A stretch of DNA of 64,000 nt. It comes from Tetracladium setigerum. Taxonomy: Eukaryota > Ascomycota > Leotiomycetes > Helotiales. This document shows positions 45,847 through 58,400 of this stretch, piece after piece. The stretch lies in contig PZJY01000007.1 of assembly GCA_031472005.1 (NCBI GenBank), positions 1,488,001 through 1,552,000 on the forward strand, written 5' to 3'. The translations under genes were made by a program, and so were the position numbers. The notes beneath the pieces are model-generated. The model had not been told where the DNA came from. It saw only the letters and a list, made by a program, of their open reading frames with translations, and made no database searches. Position 1 is the stretch's first letter. Each line of letters starts with the position of its first letter.

Positions 45847-47238
45847 ATGGCAACTATTCATGCTTCAACACCTCCTCCTCCTTCCTCCATCCGTACCCCA
45901 ACAACACCTCGCTTTGGCTACCAGGACGAGTACCAGCCATTTACACCGCGCAAATCAACACGCGTTGCGAAGCAAGCTCGAATCACACAAACACCTCCTC
46001 CTCAGTCATATACCTCGCAGCACTTGACACCGCGATCATCCAGAAAGCGAACGACAGCGACTACGACAGCGACTAGTTCCGACACCCCCTCTTCACCCTC
46101 ATCTCCACAGACCGCAACCAAGAAAAAGACACCTCGAGGTCCAACAACTATGAGTGGACGAAAGATTTCTGGTGCGCTCAATCCTGAGGGCACTGCATCT
46201 GCCGCAAGTTTCCTCGGCCTTCCACCTCCCAAGGTCGAGCAACACAGATCGATGGCGTCGGTTCGAGGAATGGGGATGCTTCCAACACCCGATAAGACAC
46301 CAAGAAAGGCGCCCTCCGAGATTTCTCACCAGGTTAAGGCCGTTGCTCGTAACCTCTTCTCATCTCGTTCCGAGAATGTTGAGGAAGCTATGCCAACACC
46401 AAGCAGAAACCGCAATAAGAAGAAGTACACTGGCTTCACAATTGGTGGCAGTGAGGGCGACGAAGATAGTACTTCCATTGCTATTTTCACGGACTCTCAA
46501 GATCGCATTCCAGTAGTCGATAACAGCCTCAAGAACCCCTTCTATGGTCCCGGTAGTATGGTGGCACCTGAACCCGTCAAGCGTCAAAGCAAGCGACGAA
46601 AGATCTCCGTTCCAGGAGAAGAGGATATCACACTCGAAGAGGCAGAGAAGCGCGATGATGGGATCGTCGTTGTATTGTAAGTTGCTCTGTTCATTTCACA
46701 CTACTTCCGAACAACATGCTAACATATTTTCAGCCGGGGAAAGAAGATGTTCAAGAAATTCTCTGTGGATGATGTCGTAGATGGTGTGAACGTAGATGAT
46801 GACGACGAGGCATTGAACCAGACTGTACCGCCTCACCTTCGACCAAAATCGCACTCAAGCCTAAAGCCTCGTCGCCTCTTTGCCCCAGCAAAGTCTCACA
46901 GCACCGAGGACGAGGAAGCTGACACCGAAATTGAAGATGCTGTCTCCACACCTTCCCGCCAAGCTGCTCGTAAGACATCAACTCCCAAGGCACCACGCTG
47001 GGGTCCAGCATCTCCTCCCACGACCTCTCGTGCTACCAGATCCAAGGACGTCGACCTTGATGGCTCACCAGCTGGTCCCAGTGATGAAGAGACGACTCCA
47101 CGCCGCAGCGTGCGAACTACGAATCGAAGCCCATTTGATATGTGGCAGAGAAGCAAGGGGTCCGATGGTTCGAGCTCTAGAAAGAGAGAAGCAGAGGACA
47201 TGCCAACTCAGGGTAGCGAGAAGAAACTCAGACGTTGA
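45847..47238 (+). CDS. Ser/Thr/Pro-rich, basic nuclear-type protein of unknown function
   Basis: Two exons (45847-46676, 46734-47238), 444 aa. I do not recognise the family. The protein is mostly disordered. Many TP/TPxK sites (TPRK, TPRSSRK, LPTPDKTPRK) suggest a cyclin-dependent-kinase substrate. Basic patches SRKRTTA and KRQSKRRKI could be nuclear localisation signals. A more ordered, probably conserved block lies around residues 210-300: IFTDSQDRIPVVDNSLKNPF, GEEDITLEEAEKRDDG and, across the intron, VVVFRGKKMFKKFSVDD. The C terminus is again Ser/Thr-rich and basic. It might be a cell-cycle regulator or chromatin factor, but this rests only on composition. Confidence 0.8.
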
Positions 47239-47925
47239 GCTGGGTTTGGGTAGTTGATGATTGTTTTGTATTAAGTACTGGGAAACGACCCTTGGGTGGC
47301 AGTGATAAAGTCGCCAGGATTATGAAGCGGGCGTTTTTTGCTTGTTATGCTGATGAAAGCACCATGGGGTAATGAAATAGGGCTTGTTCTTCATGAATGT
47401 TGACTTTGATGGAAGGGTTTGAGAGGGGACACGTTTTTTACCAATTCAATTAGGATCGAGACCTTTCTGTAAAGCCAACATGCGCATTAAGGTGTTTGTC
47501 AGAAATCATATTATATTAATTAATGGTCTGGGGTTGTATACAATGACTTTTAATTTTACCTTGTGAATGGACGGTCAAGCCCTTCAGCATTGTCTTTCAC
47601 ATCCAAACCGAAGGCACCAAACTTACCTATTAAAACTACATGTTGTCTTCCTTCCTTAACATTTATCATCTTTGTAGTAATGCAATCTCCAGATTCGCAA
47701 TATGCAGGTCCAATTGGCAAGTGAGCCCGAAGTCGGCAGATCAGTCGTACAGTACAGTGCACTGCCAAGCTCTGTTTTGACCCCTCCCCCTCATTACTAG
47801 TTAGAGTATTAAATACCGTATTCAAGATCGTCAAACTATTTTGACAACCCCACCAGACACTTTCCCCAACTGCACGCGACCCTCTAAAGTCACTCACCAA
47901 AAACCAAAAAAACTAGAGAGCAACC
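47239..47925. other. Intergenic, nothing recognised
   Basis: About 690 bases of tandem spacer upstream of the SurE-TTL gene. Confidence 0.6.
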
Positions 47926-50419
47926 ATGCATATCCTCGTACGCCTTTCTCTTCCCATCTCATGCCATCATTGAGCAAATTGATCACTAAACTAATCCTTC
48001 CCTAGATAGTCAACGACGATGGCCCTCCTTCAAACCAATCCTCACCCTACGTCCACTCCCTCGTCAAAGCCCTTCAAGAAGCCGGTCACCTTGTATCCGT
48101 CTGTCTTCCTCATACTCAGAGATCATGGATCGGAAAAGCACATATCATCGGCCAAACCGTTAAACCTACCTACTTTCGCCCAGGCACCCTACATAAAGAC
48201 GATGGAACCACACACTCCAGACCACTACCATCCGGCGCCAAAGAGCAAGAGGAATGGGTTTTAGTAGATGGGACACCCGCAAGTTGTGTGCAAATTGGTC
48301 TTTACCATTTCTTCCAAGATCGCGGCCCAATTGATTTGGTTGTCTCGGGACCGAATTATGGGAGGAATAGCACGGCCATTTTCAGTCTGAGTAGTGGAAC
48401 TCTTGGGGGCGCGCTTGAAGCCGCCGTCTGTAAAAGGAAGGCCATTGCGTTGAGTTACGCTTTCTTTTCGAGAAATCACGATCCGGACATCATTGCTGGA
48501 GCTTCAGCGTTGTCCGTGAGGGTTATTCAGAATCTGTATGATAATTGGGGAGAGGATGTTGATCTCTATTCGGTCAACGTGCCTTTAGTAGAGAATGTAG
48601 GGGAGCGGAAGGTCATGTGGACAAATATGCTTCAGAATTATTGGGCAGAGGGGAGCTGTTTTCAGGAGGTGGAGGATGAGGAGCCTGATGCTAATGAGGA
48701 GGAGCAGAGAATTCGAGAGGCTGAGGAGGTACCGGAGACTGGGGATGGCGAAGGCAAGAAGCAGGTATCGAGGTTAAAGCACAAACATTTCAAGTGGGCC
48801 CAAGGTTTACTGATGTCTATGAGTCGGTGGAGAGATCAAGTCCCGGAAACGATGGATGGACGGTAAAAGAAGGATATACAAGGTAAACCTCTTTTCCACC
48901 TTTTCGAAAATCATTTACTGACCACATATAGTGTTACACCATTAAAAGCAAACTTCATGCATGCGGCGGCCAAAACAGAGGGCGAGTTGAAGCTGTGAGT
49001 GTGGCTAGACATAGATTTAAGCAATAGAAGATGTTAGACACAAATAAACTACATTCTTGCTTTAGATATCTACCTTATTCCCTCATATCCAGATCTGACC
49101 ATCATTTCCTAGGCCCTCTCCAACTCCCCTCCCAAACATAGAGAAGTTATCTCTTAACAAAAGCCAACCACTCATTAAAACCCCACATTTCTACGCTGTC
49201 ATAAACTACGAAGACGACTACGTTCAGCCTCTCCTGCTTCAAGCTCTCAAAGACAATTTCTCGTCAGATTCATATAGTCTCATCTCAACACTCGACTCCC
49301 TGCCAACACCAACGACCCCTTTCCTCCAAATCGGTTCCTACGAATCCCTCCCCTTCGAACACATTCTCTCGCACTCCACAACCTCCCTCGCCAATGCCTA
49401 TATCATTCGCAAAGCACTCATCCGAAAGCATTATCTAAGTACCACCGCATTCAATTGGACCACCAAAAATCCTTCCTCAATCCTTAAAACCAACATGAAA
49501 CCATCTTGCGATTTCGAGCTCGACTACGCTGAGTTTCTCGACGATGCATTAGTAGAAGCGTGGGAATTACAGGAGAGCTTGGGTGAAAATGAAGCGAAGG
49601 AGCCCGAGGAGAGAGAATGGTGGATTTTAAAACCCGGAATGAGCGATCGCGGCCAGGGCATAAAACTCTTCAGCACACTTGATGAGCTCCAAAATATCTT
49701 CGAGGAATGGGAAGCCGATCGTCCAGATTCAGACGACGAGGAGGAACAGCAAGAGGAGGAGGGAGGGAAGGATTATGTCGTTACTTCACATCTTCGACAC
49801 TTCACCACGCAGCCTTACATCCATCCCCCCTTCTCCTCCCGCAACTGGGCAATCGAAAATTCCATATTCGCACTTACGTCCTAGCGGTTGGCTCGTTGAA
49901 AGTGTTTGTTTACAAACCCATGCTTGCTCTTTTCGCCTCCACGCCCTACACAGCTCCATGGAACGAATCAAAAGATCTATCATCCCACCTCACAAACACA
50001 TGTCTCCAATCCGGCGCTCACGACGGCTCGGTGCACTCCTTCTTCTCCGCATCGCTCCCACTTCCTGATTCACAGAAGGAGGAGATTTTCAGGCAGATAT
50101 GCGAAACAACTGGTGAGGTGTTTGAGGCTGCAGCGAAGGGAATGATGGTACATTTTCAGACGTTGCCGAATGCATTTGAGGTGTTTGGATTGGACTTTTT
50201 GGTGGATGAGGGAGGGAGACCGTGGTTGTTGGAGGTAAATGCATTTCCGGATTTTAAGCAGACTGGGGAAGAGCTGGGCGGGATTGTAGGGGGTTATGGG
50301 GGGAGGTAGTAAGGGAAGTTGTGGGTGGGTTTTTTGGTGAGAAGGAGAGAGAGGAGAAGGAAGTTGGAGCGGGAGAGGGGTTGGTGCTTGTGAGGAGTGT
50401 GGAGTTAGGGAGGAAGTAG
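47926..50419 (+). CDS. PBY1: SurE phosphatase and tubulin-tyrosine-ligase fusion (Pby1-like), with apparent frameshifts
   Basis: Four exons (47926-47937, 48006-48882, 48932-48994, 49113-50419), about 753 aa with three bases restored. The order matches yeast Pby1, a P-body-associated protein. The N-terminal SurE-type nucleotidase/phosphatase has ILIVNDDGPPS (the metal-binding DD), DLVVSGPNYGRN, SSGTLGGALEA and TPLKANFMHAA. The C-terminal TTL ATP-grasp part has WWILKPGMSDRGQGI, RKFHIRTYVLAVG and WLLEVNAFPDF. Breaks: C run 48799-48801 (KWAP-RFTDVYESVERS), C run 49825-49830 (YIHPP-LLLPQLGNRKFHIR), and G run 50289-50293, after which LWGEVVREVVGGFFGEKE continues to the stop at 50417. The first coding exon holds only MHIL. 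Confidence 0.88.
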
Positions 50420-51437
50420 GTTTAGAGGAGTTGAAGGGTAGTGCTTGTGTCTTTGCACGTATTGTGATTGGTATCCAAAAGCTCTTTCTTTATAGACGAT
50501 AATAGACGATAATAGATAGAACATCCATAGTAAATGGGACAAGACTCTGTTTTCCTATCTTCAGATTTATTGTTGTCGTCATATACTGCTCCAAGCATGA
50601 CCTGGACTATTTGAAACCAAGTAAACCTTCCAAAAGAGGCGATATGTCGGTTCTTCACGGAAGTAGAAGAGAATACTTATCCGTACATATCAGTTTCTGA
50701 GTGCGAATAACAGTATTAAAGATCAAAACAACAATACTTGAACTCGCAATCTGTTGCATGTATTTGGTAAATGCGTGCCCTCGAGCATTAAACCAGCTAG
50801 AAGGGCAAATCCGGCCCAGAATCATCACTGCGTTTCAGTTACGTCCCATCGTCAATCATCTCTTGACTCCAAGCTCCAAGCATGAAGATGGAATCAATAA
50901 TCCAATTGCACCAAGAGAGTGAAGCAGAAGAGATTTTTGAAGCGCAAACAATCAACACGGACTGCCTGTTATTGCTCATAACTCGAAGGGGACAGGCACC
51001 GGAGAATGAGAGCGATCACCAAATCATAAGCACAGGTATTATCAAAGAAAGAGTTTCAAAGAGATCTCGCATGTACTTGAAGTCCCAAAGAAGTAATCAT
51101 AAGTAACAATGGCAACCCAGTAAAACAAATCCCATCCATCATAGTGCCAGCCAAAGAAATAAGACAAGAGAAAGTGTGACACGACAGAGGAAAAAGCATG
51201 ATCGCCACCAACTGCAGAGAAGAGCCATTCGGTAGGTCACCTCCCTTTTCCACCCATTTCATGGATTCACACGTCGCAAACTCCTCAAACGCCATTCCTG
51301 CCACAAGCGCATCGCTACAAGCAAACAAAGGGTATCAAAGTCATGCCAGTTAAGGGTGAGTGGAGTGTCTGGTGACTAGCCGTGTCTTCGTGTGTCTGTG
51401 GATATGCGATTGGAGAGTCATTTCCGGAGAGGTGTGT
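50420..51437. other. Intergenic, nothing recognised
   Basis: 1 kb between convergent genes. Open frames on both strands are short and featureless. Confidence 0.6.
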
Positions 51438-52201
51438 TCACTTCTTGACCACAGTCTTGGCCTTAGCCTTTCCGCCAGCTGAGTCGGTGCCCTTGATTTT
51501 CTTGGTACCGGCAGCCTGAAGAAGAAGTGTGTTAGAGAATGATCAGAGGTGAATATCAGAAGAAAAGAAGAGACGGAGGCATGTAATCACGCGAGAAGAC
51601 AGCCGCAAGAGAAGCAGGTGAAGGTAGCTTTGGGAACCAGGTCAATAACAAAGCACTCAGTCCCACTTGGGGTATGAGGGAGTGCTCTTGATATTACAGG
51701 AAGTTTTGGGTTATGGCAGGGGTTCTGGACGCGTCCATGAGGACCACAACAATGGAAAGCCAAAACATACCTTCTTTGCAGGATTGTCCGTAATAGCACC
51801 CTCAACCTTCTTGACAACACCCTTGGCCTATAACAGTGTAAGCAAAGTTCTAGTTAATCAAAACCATGTAGATAGATCTCACCTTAGCAGCGACAGATGT
51901 CTTCTTTGCGGGAGCGGCCTTCTTCTTGGTCACTCCGACGGGCTTTGCTCCAACAGTCTTAGTTGTAGTAGTTGACTTCTTTGGCCCTCTCTTTGCGCCG
52001 GTGTTGGCAGTGGCACGCTTCTTTGTAGCACCAGTGGTCTCAGCGACAGTAGGGAAGACCCGCGGACGGGAGTTTCCTGTATGTGAACTTCAGCATTGGT
52101 TCCGATGGTTACGCGCTGGGCATTGAGCGGGGTTTTGCGACCGTCGCGGTGGGATATAGAATATACGAACCGGTAGCGGATCTTGTACCCTCACGAGCCA
52201 T
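51438..52201 (-). CDS. Small Lys/Ala-rich basic protein, histone H1-tail-like
   Basis: Four exons (52171-52201, 51883-52076, 51771-51827, 51438-51515), 119 aa. The composition is mostly Lys, Ala, Thr and Gly, with repeated KKAAPAKK and GAKRGPKK-type motifs. It therefore resembles the C-terminal tail of a linker histone without the globular domain. It starts MAREGTRSATG and ends KAKAKTVVKK. A DNA- or RNA-binding nuclear role is plausible, but no known domain is present. The third intron is 255 nt; I looked for box C/D motifs in it and found none. An ACGCGT box lies about 70 bases upstream of the ATG and another inside intron 3. All junctions keep frame, and the total is divisible by three. Confidence 0.8.
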
Positions 52202-53702
52202 TGTAATCTATAAAAGAATTAGCATCCAGTTGCGTTGTGGTGGTTTGCGCTGAGTTGGCGCATATCAAGGACGCGTCGCAGTCCGGGATAATGCGACAGG
52301 AAGTTGGCATAAACTTACGGTTTTGAGTTATTTGTGGTTTGGCAGTGAGAAGTTTAGTAACAGTAGAGTCGCGTAACACGGACGAAGAGTTTGGAGTCGT
52401 TGTGAAGATTGTTTGGCGTTGTTGATGGTGTTGTCGAGAGAAAAGAGGGAAGGAGGGTAGAGCTGTGTTGTTATGCGACCGGCTCTCAAAGTCGCCTCAG
52501 ATCGGTCGATAGCCGCACGGGTAAAAACCACTCATTTTAAAAATATCGCAATATTTATTTTTTATTGAACGAAAGATATTACGCACAGTATCGCTTTCCA
52601 TATCTATAGGCATAATCCCATCATATTTGAACTTTCCGCTACTTCATACTGCTCAGTTCAAAATCACGTGGTGAGTATTTCCCCTCCTTGTGCTAAGCGA
52701 AAGTCGAACTACTAGAGGTTGGCGACTCCTAGAACTGGTTAAATCTTCGCTTTTCTTGGAGGAGAAAATGCTCTTATAACCTGTATCACTCTTGCTAGCT
52801 CTCTTTGCACTGTTTGGATTTTGCGAAAGATCTTACCACGGGACTGCGGTTTTGTTGCTTTGCTGTTTTAGGACATCACCGTAACAAATACGCGAACAAC
52901 ATTAAGCAATCCGTTTGATTCATGTCAAAATGGCTGGTTTTCCAGAAGCCATCCCAATGAGTTAATCATTTGCCAGTTTGTTGGATGGATGGTCATCGTC
53001 ACCGATGACCAAAAAGATTATGTATATTTTTTCTCCTTTGGCGCTGCGTACCTTGTCAAGGTTGGAGCTTCTATTGTTTCAACCGCGATTATCATAAAGT
53101 CTTTCCTAGTATGCCAAGAATCGAAATAATATGGCTACTATGCGGAGGAGCCAAGAGATTAAAAGTGAGGATCAAAAGTGAGGCGAGGTTTAGAAGATAT
53201 CAGGAAAAGTTCATGTGTGAGGTGTTGTTCAATCATCGGTTCCAGCTTCCAGATTCCTCCCGAGATCAAGTGAAGATAAGCGGACAAGGGAGTTTTGAGA
53301 GAATGTGCAAAGAATGTGTGCAGTTGACTTCAGAGCACCTTCTTGCACCTTAAGGTCCCAAGAAAGGAAAAAAAAAGTCAAGGAAGAAAATAAGAGGGGC
53401 ACATGAAATTCCATTCAGAAAGGAGAGCAACGCAACCAGGAGAAGAAAGAGCCACTTTAGTCAACTGAAAGTGGTTATGGCCAAACAGAGAAGAAAACAA
53501 GGTCAGATAGACAGAAGAACAGCAAGACTGAATTGAGGAACTGGTGATAGCAACTCAAGAATTCTAGCTATTTCTAGAAACGCAAGATTCGTACCGAACA
53601 AACACCCTCTTATCTAAGCCTGAAATGACCCGGTATGTGCTGAATTGTACAAATATTCTATGCGAAATTGATAGAAAGACGGCATCTTTTGAAATCTCAG
53701 AA
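52202..53702. other. Intergenic, nothing firmly recognised
   Basis: 1.5 kb. An open frame of 80 codons at 53111-53353 has no domain, no relatives that I recognise and no intron signals; I do not call it. Confidence 0.6.
52271..52276 (-). promoter_or_regulatory. MluI cell-cycle box upstream of the basic protein gene
   Basis: ACGCGT 70 bases before the ATG; it may lie in the leader. It would fit S-phase expression of a chromatin-like protein, but the site is short. Confidence 0.3.
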
Positions 53703-54890
53703 CTATGACTTGCTAGCTCTCATGGTTCGGAAGAAATCCATAACTCCAGTATACACAACCAACAAGATACCTCCACCAGGGCCCAATCTGAGCACCTTGG
53801 GCAAGAATCCCTTGTAGAGAGCGGCAAATCCTTCTTCCTTCATCACCGTGCCCAAGGCTGGCCATGCCCAATTATATTTGGGGATGGTACCTGCTACCTT
53901 GGGGCTGTTTTGAATACGAGACTTGACAACATCCATTGGAGTATTGACGATAGTACCAACGGTTCCTCCGGTGGCACCAGAAATCATGTCGTATCCCATT
54001 TGTGTGGTCTTGTCATTTGTCTTGGGGAGGAACTCTCGGACCTGGAAGATGCATCCAAAGTAGCCTGCATTCCACAGAACGTGTCTCCACATAGTACTCT
54101 CAAGACCGTTGTACAACGCAAGAGGGCCCTCTGCCTTCACTGTCTTGACAACACAATCAACCATTCCAGTGTACTTGCCGGCTGATGCACGGTCTTGGAG
54201 ACGAATCTTGATGAGTTCGAATGGTACGACGACGAATGATTCGGTAGCACCAGCGGTAGCTCCGGTAAGAACCGAGAGAGATTGGTTCATCTTGGAAACA
54301 TTGAAAATATCTCGGTAGAACTTGCCCCAGGCATCGTTGGCAGCGAACTTGGTGGCTCTCTTTGGGGCTTCCATAAGAATTGGAGCCTCGATACCACGGT
54401 ATAGTCGTCCGAAGCTATGTATGATAATGTCAACCACAAACGTACCCTTCATATCCTCAAATAACGTACCCCTCATTCTTGATGATCTTTCTGAAACAAT
54501 CAACCATGCCATTGTAGTGGTCTGCGCCCGTACCCTTGCCGGTTTGGAGTTGTCTGCCCACTTGTCAATATTCCTCCGGGTAGCCATCCGCTCGACAAGG
54601 CTTACACTCGAGTCTTTACGACGTCCAATGGGTACCTGCAAGAGACACAGTCAGTAAGTTGGTCTCTAGAAGCCCTAAGGATATATGAATGACTTACATG
54701 ACCAAAATCTACCAAAATCTCGAGTTAGTATTTGCTTTTTCTCCCCGGTTTGCCCTCACTTACTTCAGAGACACCAGCCACCGCACCTAGAGGACAGTAT
54801 AAGCTTCAATTGAACTATGCGCACAAGGGAGAATTGCGTACCTGCGGCGAACTGGTATATGAAAGGGAGAGGTGCTTGATCGGAAGACAT
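53703..54890 (-). CDS. Mitochondrial 2-oxodicarboxylate carrier (Odc-like)
   Basis: Six exons (54842-54890, 54764-54786, an 11-nt microexon 54698-54708, 54606-54635, 54470-54553, 53703-54414), 302 aa. It exchanges 2-oxoadipate and 2-oxoglutarate across the inner membrane, linking lysine metabolism to the TCA cycle. Three carrier repeats carry Px[DE]xx[KR]: YPLDVVKTR, VPFELIKIR and TPMDVVKSR. Substrate-type context such as TGKGTGADHYNGMVDCFRKI and WRHVLWNAGYFGCIFQ fits the Odc branch. The 11-nt exon supplies ILVM before YPLD and is needed for frame. It is divergent from DNA2. No frameshift. Confidence 0.93.
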
Positions 54891-55408
54891 GGTGATGGGC
54901 AATCTTGCTTCTCTCTATCGGAAGACTTTTTATTAGTGCTTTGCGCTTTAAGTGATAGCGAGTTCTGTGGGCCGGAGAGGGAGATGTAATATCTAGGTAC
55001 ACCAGACAACATACATACCAAAAGGTACAATTGAGCGTGGGCAAGGTTGTTGCGTGATTGTGATTGTGGGGGAAGGCTAGATTTTTATAATCTTATCAAC
55101 TCGCAGCCTCTCATATCCGATGGTCGGGCGAGCAAACCGACTCGCTTGGCTTCAGGGGCCATTGTGTTTGGAGTCTCGGTCTCGGTCCTGGTTCTCGGGT
55201 AAAGTCTAATCCCAGAAAGCCGATCCACGTGACACCAATTAACGCGTCCAACTATTTTGCCTTGGCAGAAAGTCACGCTCGCGTCAACCACGATGTGAGG
55301 AAACTGGCTGGGAAAGAGCAAAACAGCAAACAGAAAGCCCATTAGCTTATCCCAATTGTCAAACTATACTCGCCAACAGCATCCTGTGTAGGGGAGCTAC
55401 TGGACAGC
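54891..55408. promoter_or_regulatory. Divergent promoter between the carrier gene and DNA2
   Basis: 518 bases between opposed start codons. It contains the ACGCGT box on the DNA2 side. Confidence 0.5.
55242..55247 (+). promoter_or_regulatory. MluI cell-cycle box upstream of DNA2
   Basis: ACGCGT 162 bases upstream of the DNA2 ATG. MBF-type regulation through this hexamer is typical of DNA-replication genes in yeasts, which matches the downstream gene. Confidence 0.5.
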
Positions 55409-58400
55409 ATGCCCCTCCAGGAATCTTTTTCTGACCAGAACCATTCATCTAAATCAAAGGTATGTTCCCGGAATCCAAAGCAAACTCGCGTTGATGGTAA
55501 CTCATGGTTTCCATCTGGAGCAGAACCCTCGACAGCAATGGGCTCGAAACAATACATACAGCGGACAGCAGTCTGGGATCTCAAACCCAAATAAACCTTT
55601 AAAGCCATTACAAGACAAACCACCGGTCCCTATTTCGACTGCAACGAAGAACAAACTAAGCACTTTCCAATTCCAAGGAGCCGATACCAATACGAAGGCA
55701 ACCACGAAAAGCAAGATGATCATTCTATCATCCGACGACGAAGACGAGAAGGAGAATGCAACAGTCCTGCCGAGGAAGAAGAGGACGCCAAATAAGGTGG
55801 CCAAGGCATCACGAGCTCCTGAAGATCAGCTGGTGCTTCCAGAGCTGAAGGAGAAGAATGTGCCGACAACGCCAGCTGGAAGACTCGCATTGTTAGATCT
55901 TATTGGAATGGGTGCTGCTAGAGGTTCTGAGCAGGAATTGTCTCCGGAGGAACGAATAGAGTGGGACCACAACAAGGACATGATACATAGCTCAGCGTCT
56001 TCGTTCAGTGGAGTAAGGAGGACAAGGAAGCGTGCACGAAGTTCATCGCCCGCTGCATCGTCTCCCGTTGCTCAGGCATCACGTCACGTTCACAAGAGAA
56101 AGGAGATACTAGATACTTCAGTGGATCCTGGGTCTGATCTCTGGGGACGTCTCTCCCATTCGAACGCACCAACGCCTCAAGGACAACCAAATTCAGCTAT
56201 CGCAAATCTTATGTATACATCTTCACCACAGCCTCCAAAAGAAGGAATGACACCAAGATCTGTTGCTGGCTTCAGAAGGGCCAATAGTTGTGGAAATCAG
56301 TTTCCTAAACGGAGGCGGGTAGGCACCAACTCAGATGGAGATGTTTTCACTGAATCTGTGACCAATGGTCCATCCAAGCTCTCGTGTTTAATCGAAAAGG
56401 TGCAAGAAGGGTTGACCCAGCCGATGCAGCCAACAACGCCGGCCGTATCACCAAAGTTAAACACACCGTCAAAGACAGCATATGCGGATTTTGAACAGAC
56501 GTCCCAATCACAAGATGACGAGCCAGCTGCTGCTGCCCTCCCCCCAGTGTCTAGACTCTCCCAACACAGTCCTCGAAAGCCCCATTTCCCTGTAACTTCC
56601 AACTCTTCTGACTACGGAGATGATGATATCGACGAGAGTCTGTTGGAGGCATTCGATGATCCTCAATCGTGTTCCATTTTGGATCCGATGCCCGGGGAGG
56701 CAGTCTCAATTTCACGACCTTTCCAAGCTTCGCAGCTATCTTCTACGCTTGAGCCCCAATCGATACTTGCAAAGCCCCAATCACAGGTATCAAACACGAC
56801 GATGAAGGGAGGAGACGATGAGTTTGATGACTCGGATGTGGAGATGTTTGCCGCAGATATGGAAATGCTGGCATCTAAGTTTGACAAGAAGCCTGCAGGC
56901 CCTCTGGCTGATCATCATGTGCACAACTTCAATGCGGTGGAGGCATCAAGACCGGCAAGAGCACGGAGTCTTCAAATTCCCGATTCCGAGGCGTCGGATG
57001 ATGAGTTTGGAAGTGATAGTTTGGACGAGTGTGACCTTGTTGCTGCTGAAGTCTCTGCTACCCAATCTATACAACAGTCTGCGAATGGTCTTTTGCCTGT
57101 ACGTACAAGATATTCATAGCTTATGCCACGATTATTTAATAACTAAATGCTGTGCAGACAACTCCTAAAACGCAAGCCATTCAGAGATATCTCGTAACAA
57201 ACATTCTCGATTCCACTTACAAAAATGCAAAGGGAAGGGAGATGAAGGAAAAGGTTTGTATTTCCCCATACACTCAAGTCTCTGCTAATAATGCCACCCC
57301 CAGATTCTGCTTCTCCAGGTTGACCAAAAGAAGTCTACTAGAGTAGTTCATCTTCGAGGTTCTTGGATGGAGACACCAGTGAATTCGAAGGCATATGTTC
57401 ATGTCATTGGTACCTTCGACGTGGGTGGGCGGTGTGTTGTTGACGACGATAACAATATTTTGATCCTCCATCCGGACCACCTCATCTCCTCGACTGTCGT
57501 TGGGGACTCATTTGGCTGTACTCGCCGTGCTGTTCTCCAAGATAGAGTAAAGGCCACCAACGAACCCAGCGCGCCCATGCTTTACGGGACTATTCTTCAT
57601 GAGATCTTCCAAGCTGCTCTGCTTGCCAATCGTTGGGATATCGAGTGGTTGACCGAGATTATCCAAACCATAACAACAAAACACTTGGAGGATCTATATA
57701 CAATACATCTTCAAATTCCTGACGCGGTCGAGTATTTACTGAGCAAAATGGGCGAATTGCAAGCCTGGGCTGAGCTATTCGTTGCTTCCCAGCCAAAGGT
57801 ATGTTTCACCCTTTTCGTGTCAACCGTTCCTAACATACCATAGCCTGGCGCTCTTGTGCACGTCGGCAACGGGGAAAGGCCAAGATGTGCGTTAGCAAAT
57901 TGCTGGACGTTGAAGAGCATGTTTGGTCCCCCATGTACGGGCTTAAAGGAAACATCGATGCCACCGTTCAAGTCACGATGGAAGATGGCTCAAAGCTTCG
58001 AACTTTGACCGTTCCATTCGAAGTTAAAACGGGGAAAAACCCAACTCCAGCCCACCGTGCCCAAACGGCGTTGTATAACCTTCTCCTGTCAGACCGATAT
58101 GATATCGAAATCGCCTACGGAATACTCTACTATATGGAAACCTCGGAAACGATTCGGATCCCATCTATCCGCCGTGAACTTCTTCACATGATCATGCAAC
58201 GCAATGAGCTTGCTTGCTTCGTTCGAGAGCGTCACGCTCAACTTCCACCTATGCTAAAGAAAGAGAACATGTGTAATAGATGTTACGCAAAAGTTCCGTG
58301 TTTCATTTACCACAAATTAGCAGATGATGGAAACGGCGAGACGAGCGGGTTAAAAACCAAGTTTGACGAGGTGGTCAAACATCTCACTCCCAAACATAAA

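Noticed and set aside
51516..51770. snoRNA in the 255-nt intron of the small basic protein gene
   Set aside because: CTGA motifs occur but no RTGATGA C box in suitable position.
53111..53353. 80-codon open frame
   Set aside because: No domain, signal or conserved-looking motif and no intron signals; consistent with chance.
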